Origin: a bacterium
GTDB taxonomy: Bacteria > JAMCPX01
Length of the DNA: 6,771 nucleotides
Direction of reading: 5' to 3'
NCBI GenBank assembly: GCA_021800575.1
Contig: JAJYYW010000078.1
Span: 1-6,771 of the forward strand
The notes beneath the pieces were generated by a model, which was not told where the DNA came from, did not search any database, and saw only the letters and a list, made by a program, of their open reading frames with translations. Of the stretch, positions 1 to 5,644 are shown piece by piece (within the stretch, counting starts at the first letter, position 1; each line of letters starts with the position of its first letter). A program made the position numbers and the translations under genes.

Positions 1-159
1 GTGCAGCCCGGCTCCCATACCCTGGTGTTTAAAAACAAGGCCTACGGAACCAGGCGCATCGGTATTTCGATAGCCTCGGGAGAAAAGAAGATCGTCGTCC
101 TGCATTACGACCCCTCAACAGGGACGTTCGAGACGGCGATCCGCACAGCAACCCGATAA
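1..159 (+). CDS. C-terminal fragment of a protein ending in a PEGA-like domain (5' end outside the window)
   Basis: An open frame enters from the left edge and stops at TAA 157-159, giving 52 visible residues. They begin VQPGSHTLVFKNKAYGTRR and end in HYDPSTGTFETAIRTATR. The pattern 'pGxHtlvfxNkxyg-x(4)-i-x(3)-sGekkivvl' matches the end of PEGA-type beta-sandwich repeats. Such repeats often sit at the C-terminus of bacterial surface proteins, lipoproteins or Ser/Thr protein kinases, where the PG-x-H turn and a later G-E-x-K strand are typical. The GTG at position 1 is simply the first codon in frame and I do not regard it as the start. It converges on the aldo/keto reductase with 38 bases between the two stop codons. 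The catalytic or anchoring part, if any, is not visible, so no function beyond 'PEGA-like' can be assigned. Confidence 0.6.
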   Translation: MQPGSHTLVFKNKAYGTRRIGISIASGEKKIVVLHYDPSTGTFETAIRTATR

Positions 160-165
160 TGGAGC

Positions 166-182
166 GCAGGGGTGTACCCTGC
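166..182. terminator. Small inverted repeat between two convergent genes, possible weak terminator
   Basis: The 6-bp perfect arms GCAGGG and CCCTGC flank a 5-base loop. The repeat lies in the 38-base gap between the stop codons of the converging PEGA-like gene and the aldo/keto reductase. The position suits a shared bidirectional terminator, but neither strand shows a T-tract after the stem, so intrinsic termination is not demonstrated. Confidence 0.3.
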
Positions 183-197
183 ACTGGTTCATTCCTG

Positions 198-1220
198 CTA
201 TGCCTTCGGAAGCCTGTCCTGTCCCTGGAACCCGATCATCCAGCCGGGGTACTCGGGCTTCGGCGCGGTAAGATCTTCGAGTTTACCGAAGCTCTGATCG
301 TCAAGCTTCACATCCATGGTCTTCAGGTTATCGTTCAATTGATCCATGGTTCTCGCGCCGATGATGATCGAGGTCACCGCCGGCTTCCTGAGGAGCCATG
401 CGAGCGATATCTGGGACGGGGTCGCCTTGATACGGGAACCAATGGCACGCAGTTCATCAACCACCTTGAATCCTAAATCCTTGTCGAACGGCGGAAACCA
501 CATCCCCCGGTCTCCCACGCGCGTTCCAGAAGCAGGCTCGATGTCTTTTTTATACTTACCGCTCAAAAATCCCCCGGAGAGCGGACTCCAGGGCAGGATA
601 CCGATACCCTTATTGAAGCACAGCGGTACGACCTCGTGCTCTATGTCCCTGCACAGGAGGCTGTAGTGCATCTGTGCCGTCTGAAACCGCGCCGTGGATA
701 GCCGCTCCGATATGCCGATGCTCAACGCTGCCTGCCAGGCGGCATAGTTCGAAAACCCGATGTACCGCACCTTTCCGGATTGTACGAGGTCACCGAGTGC
801 CGCCATGGTCTCCTCGAGCGGGGTGAGCGCGTCCCAGCCGTGCACCTGGTACAGGTCTATATAATCGGTACCAAGCCTCTTCAGGCTCTTCTCAACCGCA
901 TCAAAGATATGCTTCCTGCTCAATCCCGCATCGTTATGGCCTGACCCAACGCGTCCCCTGACCTTGGTCGCTATGACAACGCCCTGCCGTTTTGTCCCCA
1001 GGGCCTTGCCGAGCATTTCCTCGGACTGTCCCGCGCTGTAAACATCAGCGGTATCAAAAAAGTTGATGCCGCGGTCCAGAACGGTGTGCACCATCTCATC
1101 GGCCAGCTTCTGATCGACGCCCCCGAGCTTCCACTGGCTTTGACCGAATGTCATGGTCCCGAAGCACAGCCGTGATACAATCAATCCTGTGGTACCCAGA
1201 TTTGTATAGGTCATTTCCAT
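198..1220 (-). CDS. Aldo/keto reductase, NAD(P)H-dependent oxidoreductase
   Basis: This is a 340-residue cytoplasmic oxidoreductase of the aldo/keto reductase superfamily, a TIM barrel that reduces aldehydes or ketones with NAD(P)H; the substrate cannot be told from sequence. Numbering from the chosen start, the catalytic tetrad is intact: Asp56 and Tyr61 (FFDTADVY), Lys86 (VVIATK) and His127 (LYQVHGWD). The C-terminal cofactor-binding stretch reads IIIGARTMDQLNDNL, about residues 285-299. The GGVDQ segment near residue 34 and the SRKHI-x(6)-SLKRLGTDYIDLYQ block are typical of the large bacterial YajO/Tas-like branch, and the length is normal. The frame extends upstream to an ATG at 1256. I chose the ATG at 1220 because AAAGGAGG (1227-1234) lies six bases upstream, and because a candidate promoter places the transcript start near 1235. 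Another ATG follows two codons later at 1214. It is a single gene, divergent from the cold-shock gene and convergent with the PEGA-like gene. Confidence 0.93.
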   Translation of the reverse strand: MEMTYTNLGTTGLIVSRLCFGTMTFGQSQWKLGGVDQKLADEMVHTVLDRGINFFDTADVYSAGQSEEMLGKALGTKRQGVVIATKVRGRVGSGHNDAGLSRKHIFDAVEKSLKRLGTDYIDLYQVHGWDALTPLEETMAALGDLVQSGKVRYIGFSNYAAWQAALSIGISERLSTARFQTAQMHYSLLCRDIEHEVVPLCFNKGIGILPWSPLSGGFLSGKYKKDIEPASGTRVGDRGMWFPPFDKDLGFKVVDELRAIGSRIKATPSQISLAWLLRKPAVTSIIIGARTMDQLNDNLKTMDVKLDDQSFGKLEDLTAPKPEYPGWMIGFQGQDRLPKA

Positions 1221-1226
1221 AACCAT

Positions 1227-1234
1227 CCTCCTTT
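1227..1234 (-). promoter_or_regulatory. Shine-Dalgarno site that decides the aldo/keto reductase start
   Basis: On the minus strand this reads AAAGGAGG, an almost perfect complement of the 16S rRNA tail, with a 6-base spacer to the ATG whose A is at 1220. The upstream in-frame ATG at 1256 has no such site and would place this one inside the coding region. Confidence 0.85.
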
Positions 1235-1241
1235 GTTCATT

Positions 1242-1270
1242 AATATAAGAAATCATACTGTTGTAGACAA
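1242..1270 (-). promoter_or_regulatory. Candidate sigma70 promoter of the aldo/keto reductase
   Basis: On the minus strand, TTGTCT (1265-1270, 4 of 6 to the -35 consensus) is followed by a 17-base spacer and TATATT (1242-1247, 5 of 6 to the -10). The predicted transcript start is near 1235, right at the ribosome binding site, giving a leader of roughly 15 bases. This agrees with the start codon at 1220. A second -10-like TATGAT overlaps at about 1252-1257 but has no matching -35. Confidence 0.45.
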
Positions 1271-1273
1271 GGA

Positions 1274-1294
1274 GGCAGTCCGTTACGGGCTGCC
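1274..1294. repeat. Nine-bp inverted repeat between two divergent promoters
   Basis: The arms GGCAGTCCG and CGGGCTGCC pair over nine positions, one of them a G-T wobble, around a TTA loop. The dyad sits between the -35 boxes of the aldo/keto reductase promoter (1265-1270) and the cold-shock promoter (1308-1313). It is too GC-rich for its AT-rich surroundings to be mere background. No T-tract follows on either strand, so I favour a protein-binding site or a structured element over a terminator. Confidence 0.4.
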
Positions 1295-1307
1295 CTGAAA
1301 ATAATCA

Positions 1308-1335
1308 TTGACAAATATTTAAATATAACTATATT
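1308..1335 (+). promoter_or_regulatory. Strong sigma70-type promoter of the cold-shock gene
   Basis: A perfect -35 TTGACA (1308-1313), a 16-base AT-rich spacer and TATATT (1330-1335, 5 of 6 to the -10 consensus) predict a transcript start near A1342. The leader is then about 42 bases, far shorter than the long thermosensing leader of Escherichia coli cspA. It contains a 5-bp hairpin, CCATC-GTA-GATGG (1346-1358), close to the mRNA 5' end. Confidence 0.7.
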
Positions 1336-1364
1336 GCTATTATTCCCATCGTAGATGGACCAAG

Positions 1365-1373
1365 AAAGGAGGG
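1365..1373 (+). promoter_or_regulatory. Shine-Dalgarno site of the cold-shock gene
   Basis: AAAGGAGGG is a strong ribosome binding site. Eleven bases separate its GGAGG core from the ATG at 1384, but only eight separate it from the in-frame TTG at 1381. Spacing alone would therefore favour TTG, while family N-termini (M-A-x-G-x-V-K-W-F) favour ATG. The difference is one residue. Confidence 0.75.
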
Positions 1374-1383
1374 TCGAGTTTTG

Positions 1384-1584
1384 ATGGCAAGTGGTAAAGT
1401 AAAATGGTTCAGTGACGCCAAAGGTTATGGTTTCATTGAACAGGATAATGGACAAGACATATTTGTTCATTATTCCGCAATTCAGGGAGACGGATTTAAG
1501 TCTCTTAAGGCAGGAGATCAGGTTAGTTTTGAAGTTGTGTCAGGTCCCAAAGGACCTCAGGCTTCAAAGGTTACAAAAGCTTAG
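1384..1584 (+). CDS. Cold-shock domain protein (CspA family)
   Basis: This 66-residue protein is a complete single cold-shock domain, a five-stranded OB-fold that binds single-stranded RNA and DNA and acts as an RNA chaperone in the cytoplasm. Both nucleic-acid-binding motifs are present: RNP1 as KGYGFI (residues 13-18) and RNP2 as DIFVHY (25-30). The N-terminus MASGKVKWF and the end [13 protein letters not shown] are classic. Tyr30 replaces the more usual Phe of VHFS, and Asp11 replaces the usual Asn. The gene has its own strong promoter, ribosome binding site and terminator, so it is a stand-alone unit, as is common in this family. By hand count 82 of 201 bases are G or C (about 41%), clearly lower than the surrounding genes. 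This fits strong expression bias toward A/T-ending codons, and less likely recent acquisition. Which paralogue it is (cold-induced or constitutive) cannot be told. Confidence 0.96.
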   Translation: MASGKVKWFSDAKGYGFIEQDNGQDIFVHYSAIQGDGFKSLKAGDQVSFEVVSGPKGPQASKVTKA

Positions 1585-1623
1585 TCAATAAGTTTTGGAT
1601 TTCACGGCCTTTTATTAGGTTGA

Positions 1624-1660
1624 TCCTCAGTCCCGCACGGGACTGAGGAATTTTTATTTT
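1624..1660 (+). terminator. Rho-independent terminator of the cold-shock gene
   Basis: An 11-bp perfect stem (1624-1634 paired with 1639-1649) whose core is CCTCAGTCCC / GGGACTGAGG closes a GCAC tetraloop. It is followed directly by ATTTTTATTTT. It starts 39 bases after the csp stop codon. A textbook intrinsic terminator, it should insulate the permease genes downstream. Confidence 0.92.
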
Positions 1661-1735
1661 CCGGCATCAACGTACCCGCCCCATTTCATCATTGCATTTT
1701 CCGTGGTAACAGCATAAGAATACCTCGTTGATACT

Positions 1736-2707
1736 ATGCTGGTAAAATTTATCACAAAGCGCCTTCTCATGATGATACCGGTAATGCTGGGGATCACCTT
1801 CATTTCCTTTGTCATCATTTCGCTCGCGCCCGGAAACATCCTCACGTCCCTGAAGATGAACCCGTATATATCCCAGCACACGATAGCCCTGATGGAACAG
1901 GCATACGGTTTGAACAAACCCCTGCTCGTACGGTACGGCTTATGGCTGTGGCAGGTCCTGCACCTGAACCTCGGTACCAGCATCTACTACCACGCCCCTG
2001 TCCTGTCCCTCATCCTGTCCCGCGCCATGAACACGCTCATCCTGTCGGTTTCCGCAATCGTCGTCTCGTGGCTTTTCGCCCTGCCGTTCGGCATCATCGC
2101 CGGCATCAAGGAACAGAGCCTGTTCGACCGGACGGCAGGCGTGTTGAACTACATCGGCATATCGATACCGTCGTTCTTCCTCGCCTTTCTCCTGCTTCTT
2201 TTTGCCGCAAAAACGGGCGTGCTGCCCACCGGCGGGACGACGAGCCCCCTGTACGGACTGCTCAGCCCCGCGGACAAGGTGTACGACCGGTTCATCCATC
2301 TTATCATGCCGGTAACAGCGCTCGCCGTGCCGCAGATCGCTTCGTACGCGCGGCTGATACGGGTCAATATCATCGAGGTCAAGCGCAGCGAGTTCGTGAC
2401 CGCGGCCAAAGCGCGGGGCGTCAACAGCAGGAGAGTGGTCTACCTCCATATATTGAAAAACGCCCTCAACCCGTTCATCACGCTCGCGGGCTATGACTTT
2501 GCAGGGCTGCTCGGCGGTGCGGCGCTCGTCGAAACGATCCTCAACCTCCAGGGACTGGGGACCTTGCTGCTGAAGGCCGTCATGTCCATGGACGTTTTTC
2601 TGATCATGGGGGACATTCTGATCGGTGCAGGCATGCTCCTGCTGGGCAACCTGATCGCGGACATCGTTCTCATCTATATCGACCCGAGGATCAAGTCCCA
2701 GGCGTAG
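1736..2707 (+). CDS. ABC transporter permease, OppB/DppB family (peptide/nickel-type)
   Basis: This 323-residue inner-membrane protein is one half of the membrane channel of a peptide, nickel or related ABC importer. The N-terminus MLVKFITKRLLMMIPVMLG is the family hallmark, followed by six hydrophobic segments at about residues 9-31, 97-123, 136-158, 185-205, 246-270 and 286-315. The cytoplasmic ATPase-contact (EAA-like) loop reads SEFVTAAKARGVNSRRVVYL, about residues 218-237. LQGLGTLLLKAV (272-283) and the final IDPRIK are also family features. Length is typical. The start is supported by family alignment and by an in-frame stop at 1715, but no Shine-Dalgarno sequence precedes it. It is translationally coupled to the second permease, whose ATG begins two bases after this stop. 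No binding-protein or ATPase gene is adjacent. The substrate is undetermined; oligopeptides are the family default. Confidence 0.93.
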   Translation: MLVKFITKRLLMMIPVMLGITFISFVIISLAPGNILTSLKMNPYISQHTIALMEQAYGLNKPLLVRYGLWLWQVLHLNLGTSIYYHAPVLSLILSRAMNTLILSVSAIVVSWLFALPFGIIAGIKEQSLFDRTAGVLNYIGISIPSFFLAFLLLLFAAKTGVLPTGGTTSPLYGLLSPADKVYDRFIHLIMPVTALAVPQIASYARLIRVNIIEVKRSEFVTAAKARGVNSRRVVYLHILKNALNPFITLAGYDFAGLLGGAALVETILNLQGLGTLLLKAVMSMDVFLIMGDILIGAGMLLLGNLIADIVLIYIDPRIKSQA

Positions 2708-2709
2708 AG

Positions 2710-3720
2710 ATGCCCATGAAGACACGCAGAAGATCCATTGCCCTGGCAGCCGCAGCAGTGCTTGCGCTTTTTTACCTCAGCGCCATATTCGCTCCTGTGG
2801 TTGCTCCCTACTCGTATCTTACCCAGAACAGATCCTTCCCGGACGAGCCGCCGACGGCCGTCCATATCACGTTCACGAGAGACGGCAGGACGGTGCTGAC
2901 CCGGCCGTACGTGTACCGGTACGTCCTGGCGGATATCCACAGCGAAACCTACACGGAAGTAAAAACAGCGCGCTACCCTCTGGAATTTTTTACCCGCGGC
3001 AAGCTCTTCTCTGTCCGGGGAGCACCGATTCATCTGCTGGGAACGGACGCGCTCGGCAGGGATTACTTTTCACGGCTTGTCTACGGCGGGAGGATCAGCC
3101 TGTTCATAGGCCTGATCGGCGCCGGTATAAGCTTCGGCATCGGCATCCTCATCGGCACCCTCTCGGGATACATCGGCGGCATCGTGGACACCGGCATCAT
3201 GCGGCTCACGGAGATCATCATGTCGCTTCCCACGTTTTACCTGCTTCTGACACTCGCCGTCATCATACCGCCGGGAGTCAGCTCCGGGACCACGTTTCTG
3301 CTGATCATCGTGATCCTGAGTTTCATCGGATGGGCCGGTTTCGCACGGGTCATCCGGGGCATGGTCCTGAGCCTGAAAGAACGGGATTTCGTCAATGCAT
3401 CCAGGGCGTACGGCGACTCCACCTGGGGCATCATCAGAAAACAACTCGTGCCGAACCTCTTGTCCTACACGATCGTTTCCATTACCTTGTCCATCCCGGG
3501 ATACATCATCAGCGAATCCGCCCTGAGCATGCTCGGACTCGGGATACGGGAACCCGATGTGAGCTGGGGCAACATGCTCAGTGAAGCCACCAACATCGAG
3601 GCCCTGACCACGCGTCCGTGGATGCTCGCCTCCGGTATCTGCATCGTGGTGACCATTCTGTGCCTGAATATCGTCGGGGACTACCTCCGCTCGGCCTTGG
3701 ATCCGCACGACTACAGGTGA
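2710..3720 (+). CDS. ABC transporter permease, OppC/DppC family, with a large periplasmic insert
   Basis: This 336-residue protein is the partner of the preceding permease in a peptide-type ABC importer of the inner membrane. After a basic N-terminus (KTRRRS) and TM1 (about 9-33) comes a hydrophilic stretch of some 70 residues (34-106), predicted periplasmic, before the family signature HLLGTDALGRDYFSRLVYGG (108-127). Further features are TM segments at about 127-155, 165-185, 194-215, 250-270 and 304-326, an EAA-like loop RDFVNASRAYGDSTWGIIRK (225-244), LGIREPDVSWGNML (277-290) and the terminal LDPH. It is longer than compact DppC proteins of about 300 residues because of the insert. Insert-bearing OppC-type proteins such as YejE exist, so this is a variant and not a new family. 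Its ATG lies two bases after the upstream stop, indicating coupled translation; a second ATG two codons on could also serve. Substrate unknown. Confidence 0.93.
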   Translation: MPMKTRRRSIALAAAAVLALFYLSAIFAPVVAPYSYLTQNRSFPDEPPTAVHITFTRDGRTVLTRPYVYRYVLADIHSETYTEVKTARYPLEFFTRGKLFSVRGAPIHLLGTDALGRDYFSRLVYGGRISLFIGLIGAGISFGIGILIGTLSGYIGGIVDTGIMRLTEIIMSLPTFYLLLTLAVIIPPGVSSGTTFLLIIVILSFIGWAGFARVIRGMVLSLKERDFVNASRAYGDSTWGIIRKQLVPNLLSYTIVSITLSIPGYIISESALSMLGLGIREPDVSWGNMLSEATNIEALTTRPWMLASGICIVVTILCLNIVGDYLRSALDPHDYR

Positions 3721-3844
3721 GCCGCGGCCGCCGCGTCCAAGTCTGAAAATATAGTTGCAAATCGAAAAGAAATGGTATAGGAAGAAAGAACTCGTTTTGT
3801 ATACTTTTTGCACAACACGCCGTGTACAACGCAGTCTCTTTATT
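3721..3844. other. Intergenic gap between permease pair and two-component operon
   Basis: This 124-base region changes from a GC-rich start (GCCGCGGCCGCCGCG, able to form a 5-bp CGCGG/CCGCG hairpin at 3723-3735 without a T-tract) to AT-rich sequence. The frame of the kinase is open back to a TTG at 3755, but the translated 30 residues there look like untranslated leader and are left out. I see no convincing terminator for the permeases and no strong promoter for the kinase. Confidence 0.5.
3797..3829. promoter_or_regulatory. Imperfect dyad with an embedded -10-like box upstream of the kinase
   Basis: TTGTATAC (3797-3804) and GTGTACAA (3822-3829) are inverted repeats matching at 7 of 8 positions, separated by 17 bases. 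TATACT (3800-3805) is 5 of 6 to a sigma70 -10 but lacks a recognisable -35. If used, transcription would begin near 3812, leaving about 33 bases to the ATG at 3845. The symmetry could be an operator for a dimeric regulator; the evidence is positional only. Confidence 0.25.
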
Positions 3845-5644
3845 ATGGTGACGAGAGCAGAAGAAGACAAATATATCGGCATGGTGAACCAGATAGGACA
3901 GCAGCTCCTCGAGATAACCGATCCGGAGCAGGTGTTTGATGTGTTTCTGAAAGCGGTCATCAGCGTCAGCGGTATGGAAATGGCTGCGATCCACGCCTAC
4001 AACACCAAAACCGGCAAACTTGAAATCATCAAGAGCAGAGGGATACCCCGGGACATCTACGATCACGTGTTCAGCATCCTGCCGTACCAGGGCGTTTCAG
4101 GGAAGGCCTTTTCCGATTCATCCATTCTGGTGTACAGCAGGGGCCACACAAACAATCCCGCCGTTTCCGTGATACCGGACAAGATCGGCTCCCTGATCGC
4201 CATCCCGGTCCAATTCATGGACATCACGATCGGCGTCCTCGCGATCGCGAGCCGTACGGTGGAACCGATCCGGAACGTCGACAGCGTGTTCCTGGAGCGG
4301 ATCACCAGATACATCGGCGGCATGGTCGAGCATGTGCGGCAAAGCAAGGGGCTGGCGCGTAAAAAAAAGGAAAATTCCTTCAGCAGAACGGTCGTGGAAA
4401 ATATCATCCAGGATATCCCCAGCGGCGTCATCTATATGGACACCGCGGGCAGGGTGCTGGTCTTCAATCCTGTGATGGAACAGATCACCGGCATACAGGC
4501 GCAGGACATCATCAACAAGCAGGTGGACGAGTTCATCAGGCGCATCCGGCTCTCAGGCTTCGATTACGCGGATGTCGTCAAAAATGCGGTGGTCAAAAAG
4601 AGGATCAACAGCTTCGGCATCCTCCCGGACGGCAGGGAAATATATTTCGGGTTTACCATAGCGCCGGTCAAAGACGCGCAGAACACGGTCGAAGGGGTCA
4701 TCGCAATATTCGCCGACCTCACCCAGATAAAAAAGATGGAAGAAGAGCAGCGCCGGATGTCCCATCTTGCCATGATAGGGGAAATGTCCGCACGGCTTGC
4801 GCATGAGATCAAAAACCCGCTGGCGAGCATTATCATCGGCATCCAGCTGTTCAAGAAACGGCACCCCGCCGAAATTGACGCGAAGTACCTCGATATGATC
4901 ATCTCCGAGATCCAGAGAATAGACGATTTGGTCAAGGACCTGCTCACCTATTCAAAGACGTCGGTACCCCACATGACGACCATCAACGTAGCGGAGGTCA
5001 TTACCAACGTCCTCAACATACTGACACCGCAATTCGAGCATTACGGTATACGGGTTCACCGGCACCTCGCCGAGGGAGTACAGACCGAGGTTATCGCGGA
5101 CGAAGCCGCCATTCACCAGGCATTGATGAACATCATCAGCAACGCGGTCGATGCGATGCCCCAGGGCGGGACCCTGACCATAAAAACGGGACACCAGAAG
5201 TCGCGCAAGCGCGTTATCGTGGAAAACGGCACGCGGCACGAGTATCCGGAGCAGGAATTTTTAAAGGTGGACATACACGACACGGGAACCGGCATTGATC
5301 CCGCGTACCTCGATAAGATCTTTACGCCGTTTTTTTCGACGAAAGCGCAGGGGACGGGATTGGGACTGAGCATCGTGAAGAACATCGTGGAAGAAAACAT
5401 GGCGAAGATATCCGTGGAAAGCCCTCCCGGCAAGGGGACGACCTTCACGCTGCTCTTTGTCAAAGGTCAGCGCAAGAAATGTTTCGACGTCATCAACTGC
5501 TCCCGGGAAGAACGGGAACGGTGCGAGGCGTACATCCGGGGTGACACATACCGGTGTTTCAAATACACGGACCCCGCGACTGGCTGCAGCGGGACAAAAT
5601 GCATACATTGCGAGGTGTATGCGAAAGGCATTATCATACCATGA
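3845..5644 (+). CDS. Soluble GAF-PAS sensor histidine kinase with Cys-rich C-terminal tail (NtrB-like)
   Basis: This 599-residue kinase has no membrane segment, so it senses a cytoplasmic signal and phosphorylates the regulator encoded next. Domains from the ATG at 3845 are: GAF at about 20-162; PAS at about 180-292 (core GVIYMDTAGRVLVFNPVMEQ); HisKA with phospho-acceptor His320 in ARLAHEIKNPLASI; and HATPase at about 411-540. The HATPase has N-box Asn433 (NIISNAVDAM), G1 DTGTGI (Asp479), F-box FTPFFST and G2 GTGLGL (503-508). The tail (546-599) has seven cysteines spaced C-x5-C-x7-C-x10-C-x9-C-x4-C-x2-C. It resembles the 'two-CW' type tails on kinases of Desulfobacterota, though Phe stands where Trp is usual after two of the cysteines. 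The stop overlaps the next gene's start as ATGA. The frame is open to a TTG at 3755; I prefer ATG 3845, although neither has a good ribosome binding site. ATG 3881 is a further option. Signal unknown. Confidence 0.93.
   Translation: MVTRAEEDKYIGMVNQIGQQLLEITDPEQVFDVFLKAVISVSGMEMAAIHAYNTKTGKLEIIKSRGIPRDIYDHVFSILPYQGVSGKAFSDSSILVYSRGHTNNPAVSVIPDKIGSLIAIPVQFMDITIGVLAIASRTVEPIRNVDSVFLERITRYIGGMVEHVRQSKGLARKKKENSFSRTVVENIIQDIPSGVIYMDTAGRVLVFNPVMEQITGIQAQDIINKQVDEFIRRIRLSGFDYADVVKNAVVKKRINSFGILPDGREIYFGFTIAPVKDAQNTVEGVIAIFADLTQIKKMEEEQRRMSHLAMIGEMSARLAHEIKNPLASIIIGIQLFKKRHPAEIDAKYLDMIISEIQRIDDLVKDLLTYSKTSVPHMTTINVAEVITNVLNILTPQFEHYGIRVHRHLAEGVQTEVIADEAAIHQALMNIISNAVDAMPQGGTLTIKTGHQKSRKRVIVENGTRHEYPEQEFLKVDIHDTGTGIDPAYLDKIFTPFFSTKAQGTGLGLSIVKNIVEENMAKISVESPPGKGTTFTLLFVKGQRKKCFDVINCSREERERCEAYIRGDTYRCFKYTDPATGCSGTKCIHCEVYAKGIIIP

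Noticed and set aside
159..666. Two plus-strand open frames of about 105 residues opposite the 3' half of the aldo/keto reductase
   Set aside because: They lie wholly or mostly antisense to a gene with an intact catalytic tetrad, and neither translation shows a recognisable domain.
1692..1720. Possible sigma70 promoter for the permease pair (TTGCAT-N17-TAAGAA)
   Set aside because: Only about half of the positions match in each box, which is expected by chance in AT-rich sequence.
1940..2725. 261-residue minus-strand open frame over the first permease
   Set aside because: It is a highly charged, low-complexity antisense translation of hydrophobic transmembrane codons. The sense gene is clear.
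3723..3735. GC-only hairpin after the second permease as a terminator
   Set aside because: The stem is only 5 bp with a 3-base loop and is followed by TCCAAGTCTG, not a T-tract.
3797..3812. Possible sigma54 promoter before the kinase (TTGTATA-N4-TTGCA)
   Set aside because: The -12 element TTGC is present, but the -24 element lacks the essential GG doublet (TTG instead of TGG). A second TTGCAA at 3755 fails in the same way.
3755..3844. N-terminal 30-residue extension of the kinase from TTG 3755
   Set aside because: The codons are AT-rich and unlike the rest of the gene, no ribosome binding site precedes the TTG, the segment contains promoter-like elements, and it adds nothing to the GAF domain.
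3070..3960. 296-residue minus-strand open frame over the second permease and kinase leader
   Set aside because: It overlaps a well-supported permease. Its composition (runs of Asp, Gly, Arg, His, Glu) mirrors the reverse complement of membrane-protein codons, and it has no ribosome binding site or family signature.
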